This document shows, in pieces, positions 35,586-54,479 of a stretch of 64,000 nucleotides of DNA. Every line of letters begins with the position of its first letter. Position 1 is the first letter of the stretch. The notes under the pieces were generated by a model, which worked only from the letters and a program-made list of their open reading frames with translations, made no database searches and was not told the origin of the DNA. Source of the DNA: Siniperca chuatsi. Taxonomy: Eukaryota > Chordata > Actinopteri > Centrarchiformes > Sinipercidae. The translations under genes and the position numbers were made by a program. The stretch covers positions 24,618,675-24,682,674 of the forward strand of contig NC_058046.1 of the NCBI RefSeq assembly GCF_020085105.1, given 5' to 3'.

Positions 35586-36629
35586 ATGCAGCTTTACGGA
35601 GCTCTGGTCCTGTTAATGACTCTGTCAATAGGTAAGAACAGTGCTCTGCCTATGTGCACTGGCTGAACCTTGTAACTTAAAGAAAAGAAATGCGTTGATG
35701 TTTAAACGTTATTATAAAAGCTGAAAAGGAAGTGGTGTCAGAAAGTTAAAGAACCGGTTTGACATTTTGGGAAATAAGCTTATTAAGTATGAAGCTACAG
35801 CCAGCAGCTGGTTAGGTCAGCTTACCATAAAGGTTGGAAACAGCAATTAACGCATTATATCTGGTTTGTTTAGTCCTTGTTAAAAAAAAAACACAATGTA
35901 AAAGTGACAGTTTGTGTTTTTGAGAGGGTTATGTATCAGACTATTTCTTGCTCTGAAGCAGTGATTTCCTGTGATCACTGGTTAAAGTCATGGTGGCAAA
36001 AATATGCCAAGAAAAGGAATAAGCATGTCCCATAAAGAGCACTCTTTAGTTCTTTATTTGTGCATAGAGATTTTTCTTACATTTTCTCAGAACTTGTCTG
36101 TACATGCTCTCTTACTGGAAATGTTTATGTGGGTGTGAATTTCTGCAAATTTCTGCATATGTGGCATGTTTTGAACTGATGTGTTCTGTGTTTCTCTATA
36201 GCATCTGGATTAAGATGCTACACATGCACAGCCGCCGACCCTAAATCCTGCACAGACACCACATCTTGTCTTGTCATCTTCAACCGTTGTTTCTCTCTCA
36301 GAGTAAACGGTAAGTTTTTCTTTCACATTAGATGTTTCTAAAGCAAATATTGAGAATTTCCAAGCCAAAATAAATCATCAACTAGCTGATACAATATGTT
36401 GCTGTGCTGAATGCCTGGTGGCTATTGTACACATCATAATATGTTTCTGAGAGTTTTCTCATTGTGTTTTACAGGTTATGACGTGATTACCAAAGGCTGC
36501 CAATCCAGCATCGCATGTGTAAGCCCCATGCAATGCTGCGAAGGGGACTTGTGTAACAGTGCCATACCCACTGGTCCCAGTGTCCTCCTCCTGCTGGTAT
36601 CCTCAGCCATCATCACACTCTTTCTCTGA
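35586..36629 (+). CDS. Ly6/uPAR-domain GPI-anchored protein, copy A
   Basis: Three exons (35,586-35,631; 36,202-36,309; 36,475-36,629), all junctions in phase 1, encode 102 residues. There is a hydrophobic signal peptide (MQLYGALVLLMTLSIASG). The three-finger domain carries ten cysteines, beginning LRCYTC and ending QCCEGDLCN, the hallmark CCxxxxCN of the Ly6 family. The hydrophobic C-terminus (VLLLLVSSAIITLFL) after a small-residue stretch predicts a GPI anchor, so the product should sit on the outer cell surface. An AATAAA signal lies at 36,695-36,700. The family includes CD59, Ly6, SPACA4 and Bouncer; I cannot assign an orthologue. It is tandemly duplicated at 42,016. Confidence 0.9.
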
Positions 36630-36694
36630 GGCTCTGGAATTTTGTTATTTCTATGCTGTACGTTTTTCTGACCAAATTTGTACAACTGAAGAAG

Positions 36695-36700
36695 AATAAA
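36695..36700 (+). terminator. Polyadenylation signal of Ly6 copy A
   Basis: AATAAA, 66 bases after the stop codon. Confidence 0.75.
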
Positions 36701-36729
36701 CAACATAAAAATATTAAACTGCACTGCAA

Positions 36730-39700
36730 AAACTATATTCCCATGTTAGTGTGATAATCTTACATTTAGATTTCTAATCTAGTCTGACTTGTTTTGAGTA
36801 TGGATTGGATTGTAGTGCTGACTATGCAAGGCGGTTTGACGTAATTCAAGTAAACGTTACTTAATTAGCAATTCTGTTTTATTTTGGATAATGTTGAGCT
36901 AGATACAAGGGACATATCAGTTAGAGGACCTCCAGTGTGCTTTGACACTTATTTTAAGGTCTGAAATTTCAGTGTTTTGGCTTGCATGACAGCATATTCT
37001 CAACTTTATCTTGGCACAAAATATGTAGTTTCAAATTTCACTTTTGTTCGCATTAGTTCATCTTTTTCAACCTGTCACATTCCATTGATAACAATAGTGC
37101 TTCAGAAAGGGTCAGGGTACTAAAGCATAATCCGTTTTTTTGTTTTAAACCAAAATTTTGGCTTGTTTTTTGGTTTTCCATTTTTCAATTTTCCCTTGCA
37201 AGTTGAAGACTACAGGAGACTGAAATGACCGGAAAGGGTGAACTGAAAGTAAAATTAAACCGTCAAAATGAAAGTGAAATGTGTGAGAATTTTACCTGTA
37301 GCTGCCTGTAGCTTCAGATTAAGCTAAAGTTAGCTAGTTAGTGTGATATATAGTGATATTATTTTAGTTGAGTGGCATTAATTAATATTGTGGAAACTGA
37401 TAGTATTCCATAATTCCCTACCTAAATAAAGAGCATCTATAAGGACACCAGCAGAGGTCTTCATCACCCACCGTGAAGGTTATAACATTGACATTGTTTT
37501 AAATACATAAATTTTACATTTACATTTTACATTTTACATTCCTCTATCGACCAAATTTAGGTCACTAAAACAAACAAAGAAAATAACGAAAAAGCCGCAA
37601 TCTTGCCCCATCTACTTCCATTTTAAACTCTGTCCACTTGACTAGTTGATTGAAATCTTACTCAACATAACTTACAAATAAACACTTCTTTTTCAACCAA
37701 ACTAAAGGATTGTGGTGTTTAACACCTTAGATTTACCATCTAAAAGTGTCAGGGCTCGACATGAACTTTTTGAGGCACTTGTCCTTCAGACAAGAAAATG
37801 TACCTTTCCCTTGTCCAGCCACCGAAGTCACTTGTCCGGTTAAAAATGACATTTACTTTTTTCATTTTGTTTGCGAACGCAGAATTCAGATATGTATGTA
37901 TGTAACGTTTTCATCTCAACAAATAATTTTCATATTCATTTAGATTGTATAACAATAGGCAATGCAGAGTGATACCAATAAACGTTCAGATGAGCCCCTA
38001 GGTGATCTGCTTTGGCTATTTTATTTGGATGGACCGGTATTCGAAATGCTGTATGGCTATTGTAGTATTGTATTATTTGAGCTATTTTGTAGTTCTTAAG
38101 AGCTGCCTTATCTTTAGAGCTAACTTATACAGTGTATATAGATAATTAAAGTGTTACAACAAACTCCGTAATGACAACTAAACACATCAGATGAGTTGAG
38201 GCAGGGAAAGACAGTGAGGTCTGTCACCAAAGAATAACGTTACTCTATCCGCCATGTGACATTGAGATATATATATATATATATACTGTATATTGTTAAT
38301 AAAATCATTTGTACACAAGTCCTGACTTTTTCGTGTATGAGCTTTCTGATTAAGATTGCTTCTAAACACTGACATTCCCTGACTGCACTAGTTGATGTGT
38401 ATGAATGCATGAATCACTTTTGTAAAAGTGCATTTTACCCTTCTGAACATTTTCACACTTTAGATGTTCTTTCTGTCTTCCTGGTGCAACATGCAAGCAT
38501 TCACACATTGTGAATAGCAAACGTGGAGGTTTACCACAGAGAAAATGGTGTCTCTAGATAGGCTTTGGTTACAGTATCTAAACTTACATACTGTAAGTCT
38601 GGTGCATGTTTATATTGTATTTTCAGATGCTCTGGCAAATCTGAATCGGCAAAAGTTGCCTACTATTATATTCTAAGTAAACCACCAACTGTTTGAGGCA
38701 TGTAAGGGTGACAATACTGTCAGAATCATCCTATAACCCCTAGTTAAACAAATACAACAAAGACATTTATACAGTCCCTTTGTTCTACAGGGGATACTTC
38801 AAACATTGATCATTTTTAGACTCAGATGATATTCTCTCAAGTGTCAGCTGGTAATTGATAATATGTTATATTCTAATCATGTGCCTGTGAGACTTGAATA
38901 TGGTATTTACTCTACATTAAACATGCTGCCCTGAAGATGATATAGCATCTTACTACTCATTTCTTTAGTGGAATAACTTACAGAACCCCCCTCCATAACT
39001 CAGGATTGCAAAGGCTGACATGAAATACAAGTATGACAAATTGGGTTAATTTCAGACTTTGCTGAGTTGGATATCAATATCATACTAAAAAGAGCAATCA
39101 GAATGACAGGCAAATAGTAGTAAATAACTAACAATAAAGATTAGTAAAAGTGATTTGATGTGATTTATTGAAATAACAGTGATATTACAGTAATTATAAA
39201 ACCAAACATTTAACAAAACAATCATATCTGATTGCAATTGTTATCCATTGGTTTTACACATTACACTGTAAACACAGCACCATTTTGGGGGGCCAACTGT
39301 CACCACTGTTCATTGCAACGATAAAATTAAATACATTTAGTTGGGCTAAAAGACACCATTTCATTTTAAAAGCAATACAAATCTTGTGTACAAGTGTACA
39401 TATCATGACAGTTCACATAGGGTTTCTCCATTGCGGAGGGTGGGGTAGTCGAACAGAGTCGTGCTGTGAACAACAACAAGCCACAGCTTTTTTTTCTTCC
39501 TTTTGTTTTCATATGCCACACAGAAACGTGTTTGTTTTCATCATCTTTCCACTGCAGCGCATGTGAGTGTTTGAGGTGTGGTTGTCATGCAGCCCTTTCC
39601 ACTCACTGTGGTTGTTACTTTGTACACATTTATTTATTTAGAATGCAGAATATGTCCATATCTGGTTGATGACACCTTGAAGAATAGCTATATTTGTATA

Positions 39701-39760
39701 GCTACGTTCGTCACAATAAAAGCTTTCCACCGGTTCACCAGTGGAATCACAATCTTCGTT
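36730..39760. other. Intergenic sequence between the Ly6 copies, no gene recognised
   Basis: AT-rich sequence without a supported exon. At about 37,748-37,865 lies a repeat-like segment (CAGGGCTCGACATGAACTTT, then CACTTGTCC words repeated), resembling the end of a dispersed fish element. A short (AT)n tract lies near 38,268-38,285. Confidence 0.55.
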
Positions 39761-39769
39761 CAGCGAATG

Positions 39770-40440
39770 TATATATGATCTTTAGTTTGTTCTACGAAGA
39801 TCTCCACCTGACCACCGTGACTGATAGAAAACTAAAGTAAACACTGACAATGTACAGACTGAGTGGACACAGCCTGACCACAGAAACAGGCAGAACAGGC
39901 TACTCAGGGAGAGGCCTGGCTGTGTTCACTTTGTTATAACAGAGAGGTTGAGACAGAATCTCACTTCTTACTGTACTGTGAGAAATATAAGGATTTGAGA
40001 GAGGTTTTCTTTGAAAAAAATAAATGATATGTATCCTGAGTTTATCCATCTCCCCGATCCTCAGAAACTATCTATGTGGGGAGAAAAGTCAGTGTGCAGT
40101 ATTGCAAAATATGTTGACTGTTGTCAAACACTAAGAGAAACAAGCTCTGTTGTAAATGTTTCTGAGTGATTACATCTGTAAAAGTATTATAGCTGCCCAT
40201 GTTATTCTCTCTACTGGACTCATTCCTCTCATACATTATGGACAACTTTTCTGTCCTGTTGAATTGAATGTAATTGTTATTTAATGCCTTTATTATATTG
40301 TATTTGATCTGATTGTTGATATTTGCATATCATTGTATATTTATTGCTAATCATCTGTCAATGTTAATAATTCTTTATACTGCTTTGACGATATAGGTTT
40401 CTGATCTGTCATGCCAATAAAGCTTATTTGAATTTTTTTT
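39770..40440 (+). mobile_element. 3' end of an L1/Tx1-like LINE
   Basis: Codons after about 39,850 read MYRLSGHS, then GEKSVCSIAKYVDCCQTLRE near 40,080, in more than one frame with stops. This matches the cysteine-rich C-terminal tail of fish Tx1/L1-type ORF2. The tail ends TGCCAATAAAGCTTATTTGA at about 40,410-40,430. 5'-truncated and dead. Confidence 0.65.
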
Positions 40441-41142
40441 AAAAATCCTCAGTCACATATTCCTGGAAATATACAATTAAATGATCACCTTCCCATTTGA
40501 CAACCACAGGCTATAAAACTGATTTTGTTAACAGAGATAGTGGCATCTGGATTCGGGTTACAACCAACCGGCAGATATTTGAAATGGAATGAAGCCCACT
40601 CACAGCAGACAGCCAGAAACAGGAGTCCATCAACAAAACAATGCGCTTCCTTAACCATAACCTGCCTTTGCAAATTAGCAAATTTGCATCAAATCTTGTA
40701 CCATGGCTATGGAGCCAGGATTGAGCTATGGTGATGGTATCTGTCCATCAGGAAACTCCGTACATCACAGAGAATTAAGGCAGAGCAGTGAAAGTTGTTG
40801 TGTTTTTGTACAGTAACGTTAATCAGTGAGGCCTGTCCCCACGAAACACTCCGCTCCGGCGTCTGTTGTCTCATTTGTGGTCTGATAAACAGTGAATCAT
40901 CATCATCATCAATTTAAGTGCCCCATATCGCTACTTTAAAGTCTAATAAACTAATAAAGTCATAAAGTTGTGTTTTACAGTAAGGCCTGTCATGCAAAAA
41001 CGACACGAACACCAACTTATGCAGCTGAGGTCACGTGATTTCCTGTCAACTGCGGAGATCCGCCATTTTGTGTCTGCAGCTAGGTACTTTCTAAAGGTTT
41101 TTCAAAAATGAACCTTCTCAGAACCTTCAGGGAACGTTCTCC

Positions 41143-41868
41143 AGAGGTTCTGCAAAGCGTAACCTTTTAGGCCCTGAGCACCAGAGCAATAGAGGCCCAG
41201 ATCTACCACACCAGACAAGACCCAAGGTGTAGGCTGTGCAAAGAGGCCCCTGAGACAATCCAGCACATGACTGCAGGGTGTAAGATGCTGGCAGGGAAAG
41301 CATACATGGAGCGCCATAACCAAGTGGCTGGCATAGTGTACAGGAACATCTGCACCGAGTATGGACTGGAAACCCGAGGTCAAAGTGGGAAACACCTCCA
41401 AAGGTGGTAGAGAATGACCGAGCCAAGTTCCTGTGGGACTTCCAGATTCAGACTGACAGAATGGTAATGGCGAACCAACCAGACATCGTGGTAGTGGACA
41501 AACACCAGAGGAAAGCCGTTGTGGTTGACGTGGTAATACTAAGTGATGGCAACATCAGGAAAAAGGAACATGAGAAATACTAAGGACTCAGAGAAGTGCT
41601 GGAGAAGGTTTGGAAGGTGAAGGCGACAGTGGTGCCCGTGGTCATCGGAGCACTCGGGGCAGTGACCCCCAAACTGGAGGAGTGGCTACAGCAGATCCCT
41701 GGAAGAACACCAGACATCTCGATCCAGAAGAGTGCAGTACTGGGAACAGCAAAGATACTGCGCAGAACCCTCAAGCTCCCAGGCCTCTGGTAGAGGACCC
41801 GAGCTCGAAGGACGAGACCACCCGCGGAGGGTGAAGGACAAAGTTGTTGTTTTTTTTGTTTTTTTTTC
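41143..41868 (+). mobile_element. 3' end of an R2-type LINE with restriction-like endonuclease domain
   Basis: Codons from about 41,185 read IYHTRQDPRCRLCKEAPETI and QHMTAGC, a CCHC zinc finger. They are followed by RAKFLWDFQIQTDRMVMANQ and PDIVVVDKHQRKAVVVDV, the PD-(D/E)xK-type restriction-like endonuclease of the R2/R4 group. The C-terminus reads GTAKILRRTLKLPGLW and a stop at about 41,793. The stretch has a frameshift near 41,400 and a stop at 41,581. A T-rich tail ends at about 41,868. Plus strand, severely 5'-truncated. Confidence 0.8.
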
Positions 41869-41957
41869 AAGTGACAAAACCTCAAACTAAAACAGGAAAT
41901 GCAAGTGTCAAGTTTTGAACTGAGAAGAAGAAGAAGAAGAAGACTGAGAGGTTGGAC

Positions 41958-41966
41958 TATAAAAGG
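41958..41966 (+). promoter_or_regulatory. TATA box upstream of Ly6 copy B
   Basis: TATAAAAGG, 58 bases before the TTG codon proposed as the first codon. The paralogous position in copy A reads TGAAAGAGG, so only copy B has a TATA element. Surrounding words (AGAGRAGTTGGA) are shared by both copies. Confidence 0.65.
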
Positions 41967-42015
41967 CAAACTTTGGAAGAGTTCACATACTCTCTCTAAT
42001 TCTCCTCTCACAGGG

Positions 42016-42909
42016 TTGAATAAAGGTTTTCTCTCTTTCGCTCTGGTACTGTTGGTGACTCTGTCTGCAGGTAAGAACAGCTTATGATTCATGTGCTTTG
42101 GCGTGACATTGTAACACAAAGGAATTAAAATTATAAATGTGTAAAAGTTATTGTTGAACTTGAAAAAGGTAAAGTTAGAGTGTGATCATTATTTTCTTTT
42201 TTATCAAATGAATGAATGAATTTAAAGATATCTATTTTGAATAATAATAAAAGGATGGAAATATATTTTAACACTGGTCACATTTTAAAAAATACCACTT
42301 GCAAATTATTCAACCTGTAGGCTAATAATTTCTTTTTTGGCCACTCGTTTGCTTTTTCCCTCAAGTTTTTCTCCTGTTCTCTTGCTGTGGATAAAAAAAT
42401 GTTTAAACTGATGGTTTTTGTGAAAACAATGAAATTTAGATTTAGAGTATCTTAAACCATGTGTAACAATATTCTGTATTTTTGTATAGCATGTGGATTG
42501 AAATGCTACACATGTCACAATAAATCCTGCACCAACATCTCAACTTGTCCTGCCAATACAGACCGTTGTTTTTCCAGCAATGTGAAAGGTATGTTGTTTT
42601 TCCACACCAGAAGTATTTATAGCAAATATTGAGCATTTCAAATAGAATATCTATTAAACAAGGTCTGAGCTGATACATTGCTGCACTGAATGCCTGGTGT
42701 TTGTTGAAACTGAGGTTTTTCCATCATGTCTTTTAGGTGTCATCACCAAGGGCTGCCAAAGCAGTTTTGCATGTGTGAGCCCCATAAAATGCTGTGAAGG
42801 GGACTCGTGTAACAGTGCCATATCCACTGGTTCCAGTGTCCTCCTCCTGCTGGTATCCTCAGCCGTCATCACAGTCTTTCTCTGTGGCTCTGGAACAGCT
42901 ACAGCTTAA
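42016..42909 (+). CDS. Ly6/uPAR-domain GPI-anchored protein, copy B (start codon uncertain)
   Basis: Three exons (42,016-42,070; 42,490-42,588; 42,737-42,909), all in phase 1, encode about 108 residues paralogous to copy A. There is a hydrophobic leader ending LVTLSACG, then LKCYTC through KCCEGDSCN with the same ten cysteines, and a hydrophobic GPI-type tail. Oddly, no ATG lies between the TATA box and the leader. The codon at the right place is TTG (42,016-42,018), one base from ATG. The only in-frame upstream ATG (41,899) lies before the TATA box and would add an arginine-rich extension. Either TTG is used, an upstream exon supplies the start, the copy is decaying, or the base is an assembly error. 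The rest of the frame is intact, arguing against an old pseudogene. Confidence 0.75.
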
Positions 42910-42953
42910 GAATATTTTACTTTTTTCTTACCCAATTTGTACAACGAAGGAAG

Positions 42954-42959
42954 AATAAA
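42954..42959 (+). terminator. Polyadenylation signal of Ly6 copy B
   Basis: AATAAA, 45 bases after the stop, in a GAAGAATAAAC context also found after copy A. Confidence 0.75.
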
Positions 42960-45165
42960 CACATTTTTAATATGTAAAAGCTGTGAGTGACTACAGATCG
43001 ATATCTGTTCAATAAAACCACAACATGATCGACCATTGAATTGTTTAATTCTTTAGGTTCTGCATTTCACATCACTTTTTTACAGGGAAACAATGGCTTT
43101 GTTATGAAGCTTAATTAGAAAGATGAGTGACAAAAAAATGACACAAAATATGAACACTCATGAGCAAATCAATAAATTATACTGTTACTTGTTGATCCTG
43201 AGGATTAATGAAGCAGACCTTAAGTGCTGAAGTGCGAAGCATTGAAAGTTCAACAAACTTTCTCACCACTTCAGACACAAATAAAATGCAAAATAAAAAA
43301 TAAAATGCAACAACCATATTTTTTGTTTTCTTTGGCAGTCTACCTTCATAATGCAGGAAGTATTCATTTACAGCATTAACAAAGACTGTTAACATTACCA
43401 ATCATTCACTTGAGAAACATTTTCCTTTAGCATCTCAATCTCTGTTGTGTCATAGTGGAAATTCCCAGACGGACTTCACCAAATACCTCCAATGGTAAAA
43501 TGTTGGCCAATTCATTTATTTAGTGATTTGACGAAATTCCTTTGAATGATGCACTGTGCATATCCGACACATCACAGTTTACATGTTGAGATCTATGTAC
43601 AAATTATAAAACTTAACTTATTGTGAAAATACAGTTGTATTTTCTCACAGTAGTTAATCTAGTTTCTCTACATATGAGTAATATTATTCCAAATTATACT
43701 TTTTTTTTCCTTTTTCTTTTTTTTTTAAATGTTGTCTAATTTACCAGTCAAAGCCACTGTGTGTAAGATTTGAACATTTCTGACTTTGGCACTATCTGGT
43801 GGTCTTATCAAGAATTCAAGAAAGCAACACAAAGACTATCGATTTACAACAAGATTGTTTCATTTTTCAACAAAAAACCATCAGAATAATTTGAAATATG
43901 ATCTAATCCCAAAATAATTCTTTTTGTAGTAACATTAAACATTTCAAAAACAGTGCTGACTATTTTATATAGTATAATTATTTTAAAGCAAGGCATTTAG
44001 ATGACTTAATCAGTAGTGTGCTTTACCCTCGTGCCAAAACACTGAGAGCAGAAAGACATATTCAGAAGGCAGATGTCTCATTTTAATAAAACTCCTCCTG
44101 TACTTTGCAATGTCAGTGATTAAAAACTTAAAAGGTGCAAAGCATCAAGCATATCGAGGTGAGTGTTTTATCACTGTACTGGTTCCCTGTGCTAAGGTTG
44201 GCATAGTTTAGTTCAGCTGATAAGGCAAATAAAGTCGCAAGGCAGACATGGGCGGCACGTTAAAATATAGCATTGTTCAGAACAATACCTGTTCTACCAG
44301 GCATACCAGTAGCATTAGTATCATAAATCAATTTCTTGCTGTGGATCAACAAAATGAATTCTGACATTACAAATGTTTTCTTTTAAAATCAACCCTGAGC
44401 TGTGATTTTAGTGAGTACAGATGAAAAATGAGCACAAAGCAGCAGATAGATTTTGGCACTGAATTGCCTGAATGGCACTATCATGACAAATACCCCAAAT
44501 TTAAACCCAGGATCACATGAATTCACTGTATATACAGTCAAACACTAATCACATGTTGCTGTCAGTGCGATGCAAATTAATGCATGTTAGCTTAAACATA
44601 GGTAGCTGGAAATGTAAAGATTTTCCACAATACAGCAGTTGCCATGGTGACATGGGCATGCCCTGCTGAGCAGGGGTGCATCTGTCCAACTCAGGAGTAC
44701 ATATTTATTGCCGGTTCAGTGCCCAACCCTGTCAAGCCACAATAAAGACACATTATTTCATCTACCCTGAAATCAAATTCACACAGAAGGAAATAAAGCT
44801 AACTATTCTAAGCTGTGGGACTCTTTGTAATCTAGATGTCAATTAGGTGGATGTCTGCAGTGATGATACAATCTGAGATCGGCTGTGGAAGGCACATGAG
44901 GATGAGGTTCAGCTTAAGGATGAACAAGAGAATCAGAAGTGAATACAAGTTTCATTCTAATTCTTTGGATGGACAGTTATAATCTGCAGACGTCCAGATA
45001 AAGAGCAGGTCAGAGGAGACATGAAGTTAAATCATTACCAAAAATCACACTGCAGACCCCTAGTGGTCATTTCCCTTTGAAAAACAAACATTTCTTGGTG
45101 TGCTCACAAGAATGTACATGTGCATACAGAATGTGTGTGTGTGTGAGTTTATGTCTTTAATGTCT
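42960..45165. other. Intergenic sequence; presumed 3' UTR of myorg at its right end
   Basis: No further gene is supported. A piece related to the GTGTAGGATTTAG-type MITE lies at about 43,755-43,810 (CTGTGTGTAAGATTTGAACA). The segment from about 44,700 to 45,165 is probably the 3' UTR of myorg, which ends here on the minus strand; TTTATT (AATAAA on that strand) occurs at about 44,703. Confidence 0.45.
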
Positions 45166-51743
<6,578 letters not shown>

Positions 51744-51951
51744 ACTGAAGACTTTAGGCAGTGAGGTGTGTAAGGAAGCAGGTTTGGAGAAGGATTGGAC
51801 AGCTGTAGTTAACTTGCTGTCAGTGTTGGTGAAAAAGTCTGGAATAGATCCTCTTCACACTGGCAGTAGTGGAGGTGACAGAAAGCCTGATGTCTACCTG
51901 CCGATCTTCAGCAATGTCTCCATTTCTGAATGAGGGCTGATTTGTCCAAAC
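51744..51951 (-). other. myorg: myorg 5' UTR part of exon 2, with a small upstream ORF
   Basis: A CTCACAG|G acceptor at 51,951 opens the exon that carries the start codon at 51,743. A ten-triplet upstream ORF (ATG at 51,923 down to a TAG ending at 51,894) precedes the main start. The start was chosen because MYQIVP aligns with the MYTFLP of human MYORG, although human has extra residues before it. Confidence 0.6.
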
Positions 51952-54340
51952 CTGTGAGATAGACAAGAGATCAACATTCAGTTGAAGTTCGGCACAACGT
52001 GTAAAACCAAAAAGTCGAAAAGTGTCAAAAAAAAAAAGAAATAAGGCACCGCAGACATCATCATGTCATACACTGATTAACCTAAATGTCCAGTAAGGAT
52101 GGGGGAATACATAAATAAACTGCGTATATATGTAAAGCAACAAAATAATATATTGTCAATACTAGTTAAATTCCAAATGATCAGTATGGGACATACAAAT
52201 CCAGTGTTGGTCGTATGCCCCATCACACAGGGCATTTGCTTGACAATCCAGTTCTAATTATCACCACTGTCAGTCTCAAGGAACTACAGTTATAAATAGC
52301 TTTAGAGCTCTCCACACTGCATGCCATCATGATTAAAAGACATTTATCACTTGCTCCCTCTTTCTTTCTGTAAGTGTGTTAATTTTGTAAAACCTACATA
52401 TACAGATGTACTTGCAAAATGTCTGTAATCACATTTGCTTATAGTGCTGCTATATGTACACCACACTAGTGTATTCTATGTCTTAGTCTATAATAAAGCT
52501 ACATGTTTCTGTTCTGTGTGCACTTGCTGTTAAGTGTGTCCAGAAGAATAGTTCAGCAGCAGCATCCAGCAAAGAGAGAAAACACAGATGGTTTAATCTG
52601 GTAAATATCAGGAAGCCAGCTCTGTAGCCACATTGGCACTGACGGTAACAGAACCAATGACACCATAAAAACAGGCTATGATCAGAGAAATTACAGACAC
52701 CATGTCAGCATGGCTCAGTTACATTTATCTCTCAGGTAAGAGCACCGTGGATATGAGTAAATTATATTTAAGAGTAGCAGCCCTCAAATAACTGCACTGC
52801 AGCAAACCTACAGTTTTCAGACAGAGCACAGGCCAATCATCCACAACAGAACCCTATTTAACCTCCCAACAGGTATCATTATGTTTCAGCTTAACATTAT
52901 TTTTTTCATCTGATTAAGGTTAGTGGCTATGCAGCAGGGAGGGAAGGAAACCTTGCAAATGCATACCCTGCAAAAATTGGGTTCCTGTACATAAACCAGC
53001 ACTTCACAGACAGACTTCTGCTTGACAGTCTTCCTCTTTATGCCAGATTACACAAGCTCTGTTAAAATAAGATTCTTTACCTCCTCTGAATGTACAATTA
53101 CAAACAAAACTGCACCATCTTGTTAATATGGTAAATTTTAATTTAATTATTCATGTATTTCGTACCAAATACTATAATTTAACTCCCACACTTGTTGGTC
53201 CAGACCTCCCCCCTTTCAGTCCCCGTTTATTGGATCAATTCCAACTTGGTTTATTGTGTTAAAAAAAACAATTGCCTTAATTGTACAAGCAATTCCATGA
53301 CACATTGTGTTGTGGGTGTCTTTGATTTATATTAGCAAACACTGCTTATTAAGGAAAATGTCATCAATTTTTTTTTTTATCAATACTGCACACACAATGT
53401 TTTATCACGCATAAACTATACTATTTACAGGAACCTGACTTGTACATAGACATTGTATGTTGTTGGTCATTGTTGCTTTTTATATATGCCTATTTTTTTC
53501 CACCTACTTGTATGTACATAATAGTTCAATGTTTGTTTACCTATCTTTGTTCAGCTTTGTTGCCCTTGTTTTCAGCTGTATGTCTATTTCTATCTTCCTG
53601 TAAATTGTTCTTTTATATTATGGAGATCCTAGGGGTAGTTTAGGACATATTACTGAATTCATGGTTCAAAATGAGAGCTAATGTTGTACTCTTCAGATAA
53701 GTTTAAGTCCATGTAAATTAGCCTCCACACTGTGACCAGAAATCATTAACATTTTGCTGGTTTGGGGGACCAAATGTATGCAATGCAAAGTGCTTACTGT
53801 TATGATATAGCCTACAGCAGCAAATAACCATTCTGCTCAGTACAGTACAGTAGGCTGTACTCTGTAGGTTATGCATGTTTTCTTACCAGCAGCGAACTCA
53901 CAGATAACGTTTTCTCCATATAGTGACTGCTAATTGTTTTGTGTTCACATTAGTTGTAGCTAAATACCAAAAACAATACACTGAAAACACTGGCATCTGC
54001 CTGAAAGGATCACAGTGGACACGAACAGCGCCCCCAGGTGCACATTTTTATGTCATTTTACACAAGCGTGTCAAGGTGACATAACTAACTAACATATCCA
54101 ATGTGCCAGTGCCTGATCGATAACCCACAAGCACTCGTCCACACGGCTGTTATCGGGACATTACAGTGAGAGTGTAACCGGCTATACCAGTTGTCACGAA
54201 CTAGGTTTCAAAACGGTCATGCTGACAGTTAAAAGCTATGTTGGCTGTGTCAATAACACCCGTTAGAGTTATGTTAAGTTAGAAAATACACTCAAACTGT
54301 TATTTATAGCGTCGGGATCATAAAAATAGAGTTATCTTAC
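51952..54340 (-). other. myorg: myorg intron 1
   Basis: The intron runs from the GTAAGATAAC donor at 54,340 to the acceptor at 51,952. No exon was seen inside. AT-rich, with a few short T runs. Confidence 0.5.
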
Positions 54341-54440
54341 CTCCGCAGTTGACTCTCTGGGGGTCAATGTGTACATAGGATAGAGTATGTGAGCGCATTA
54401 GCCCATTGCGCAGCTGCAGCGCGGTTTAAAGTTCCATGGT
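54341..54440 (-). promoter_or_regulatory. myorg: myorg untranslated first exon and promoter
   Basis: A strong donor, GCGGAG|GTAAGAT, lies at 54,341/54,340. Upstream is a CG-rich stretch with GCGCAGCTGCAGCGCGG-type sequence and a GC box (CCCGCCC at 54,441-54,447, GGGCGGG on the gene strand). The exact start site is inferred. Confidence 0.55.
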
Positions 54441-54479
54441 CCCGCCCAACAACCAACGAGCTAGAAGCGGATTCGTCCA

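Noticed and set aside
41596-41834. Plus-strand open frame as a host gene
   Set aside because: It encodes the C-terminus of the LINE endonuclease region, with breaks, so it is part of the mobile element.
41580-42119. 179-codon open frame on the minus strand
   Set aside because: It is antisense to the R2-type LINE tail and to Ly6 copy B exon 1 and resembles no protein family.
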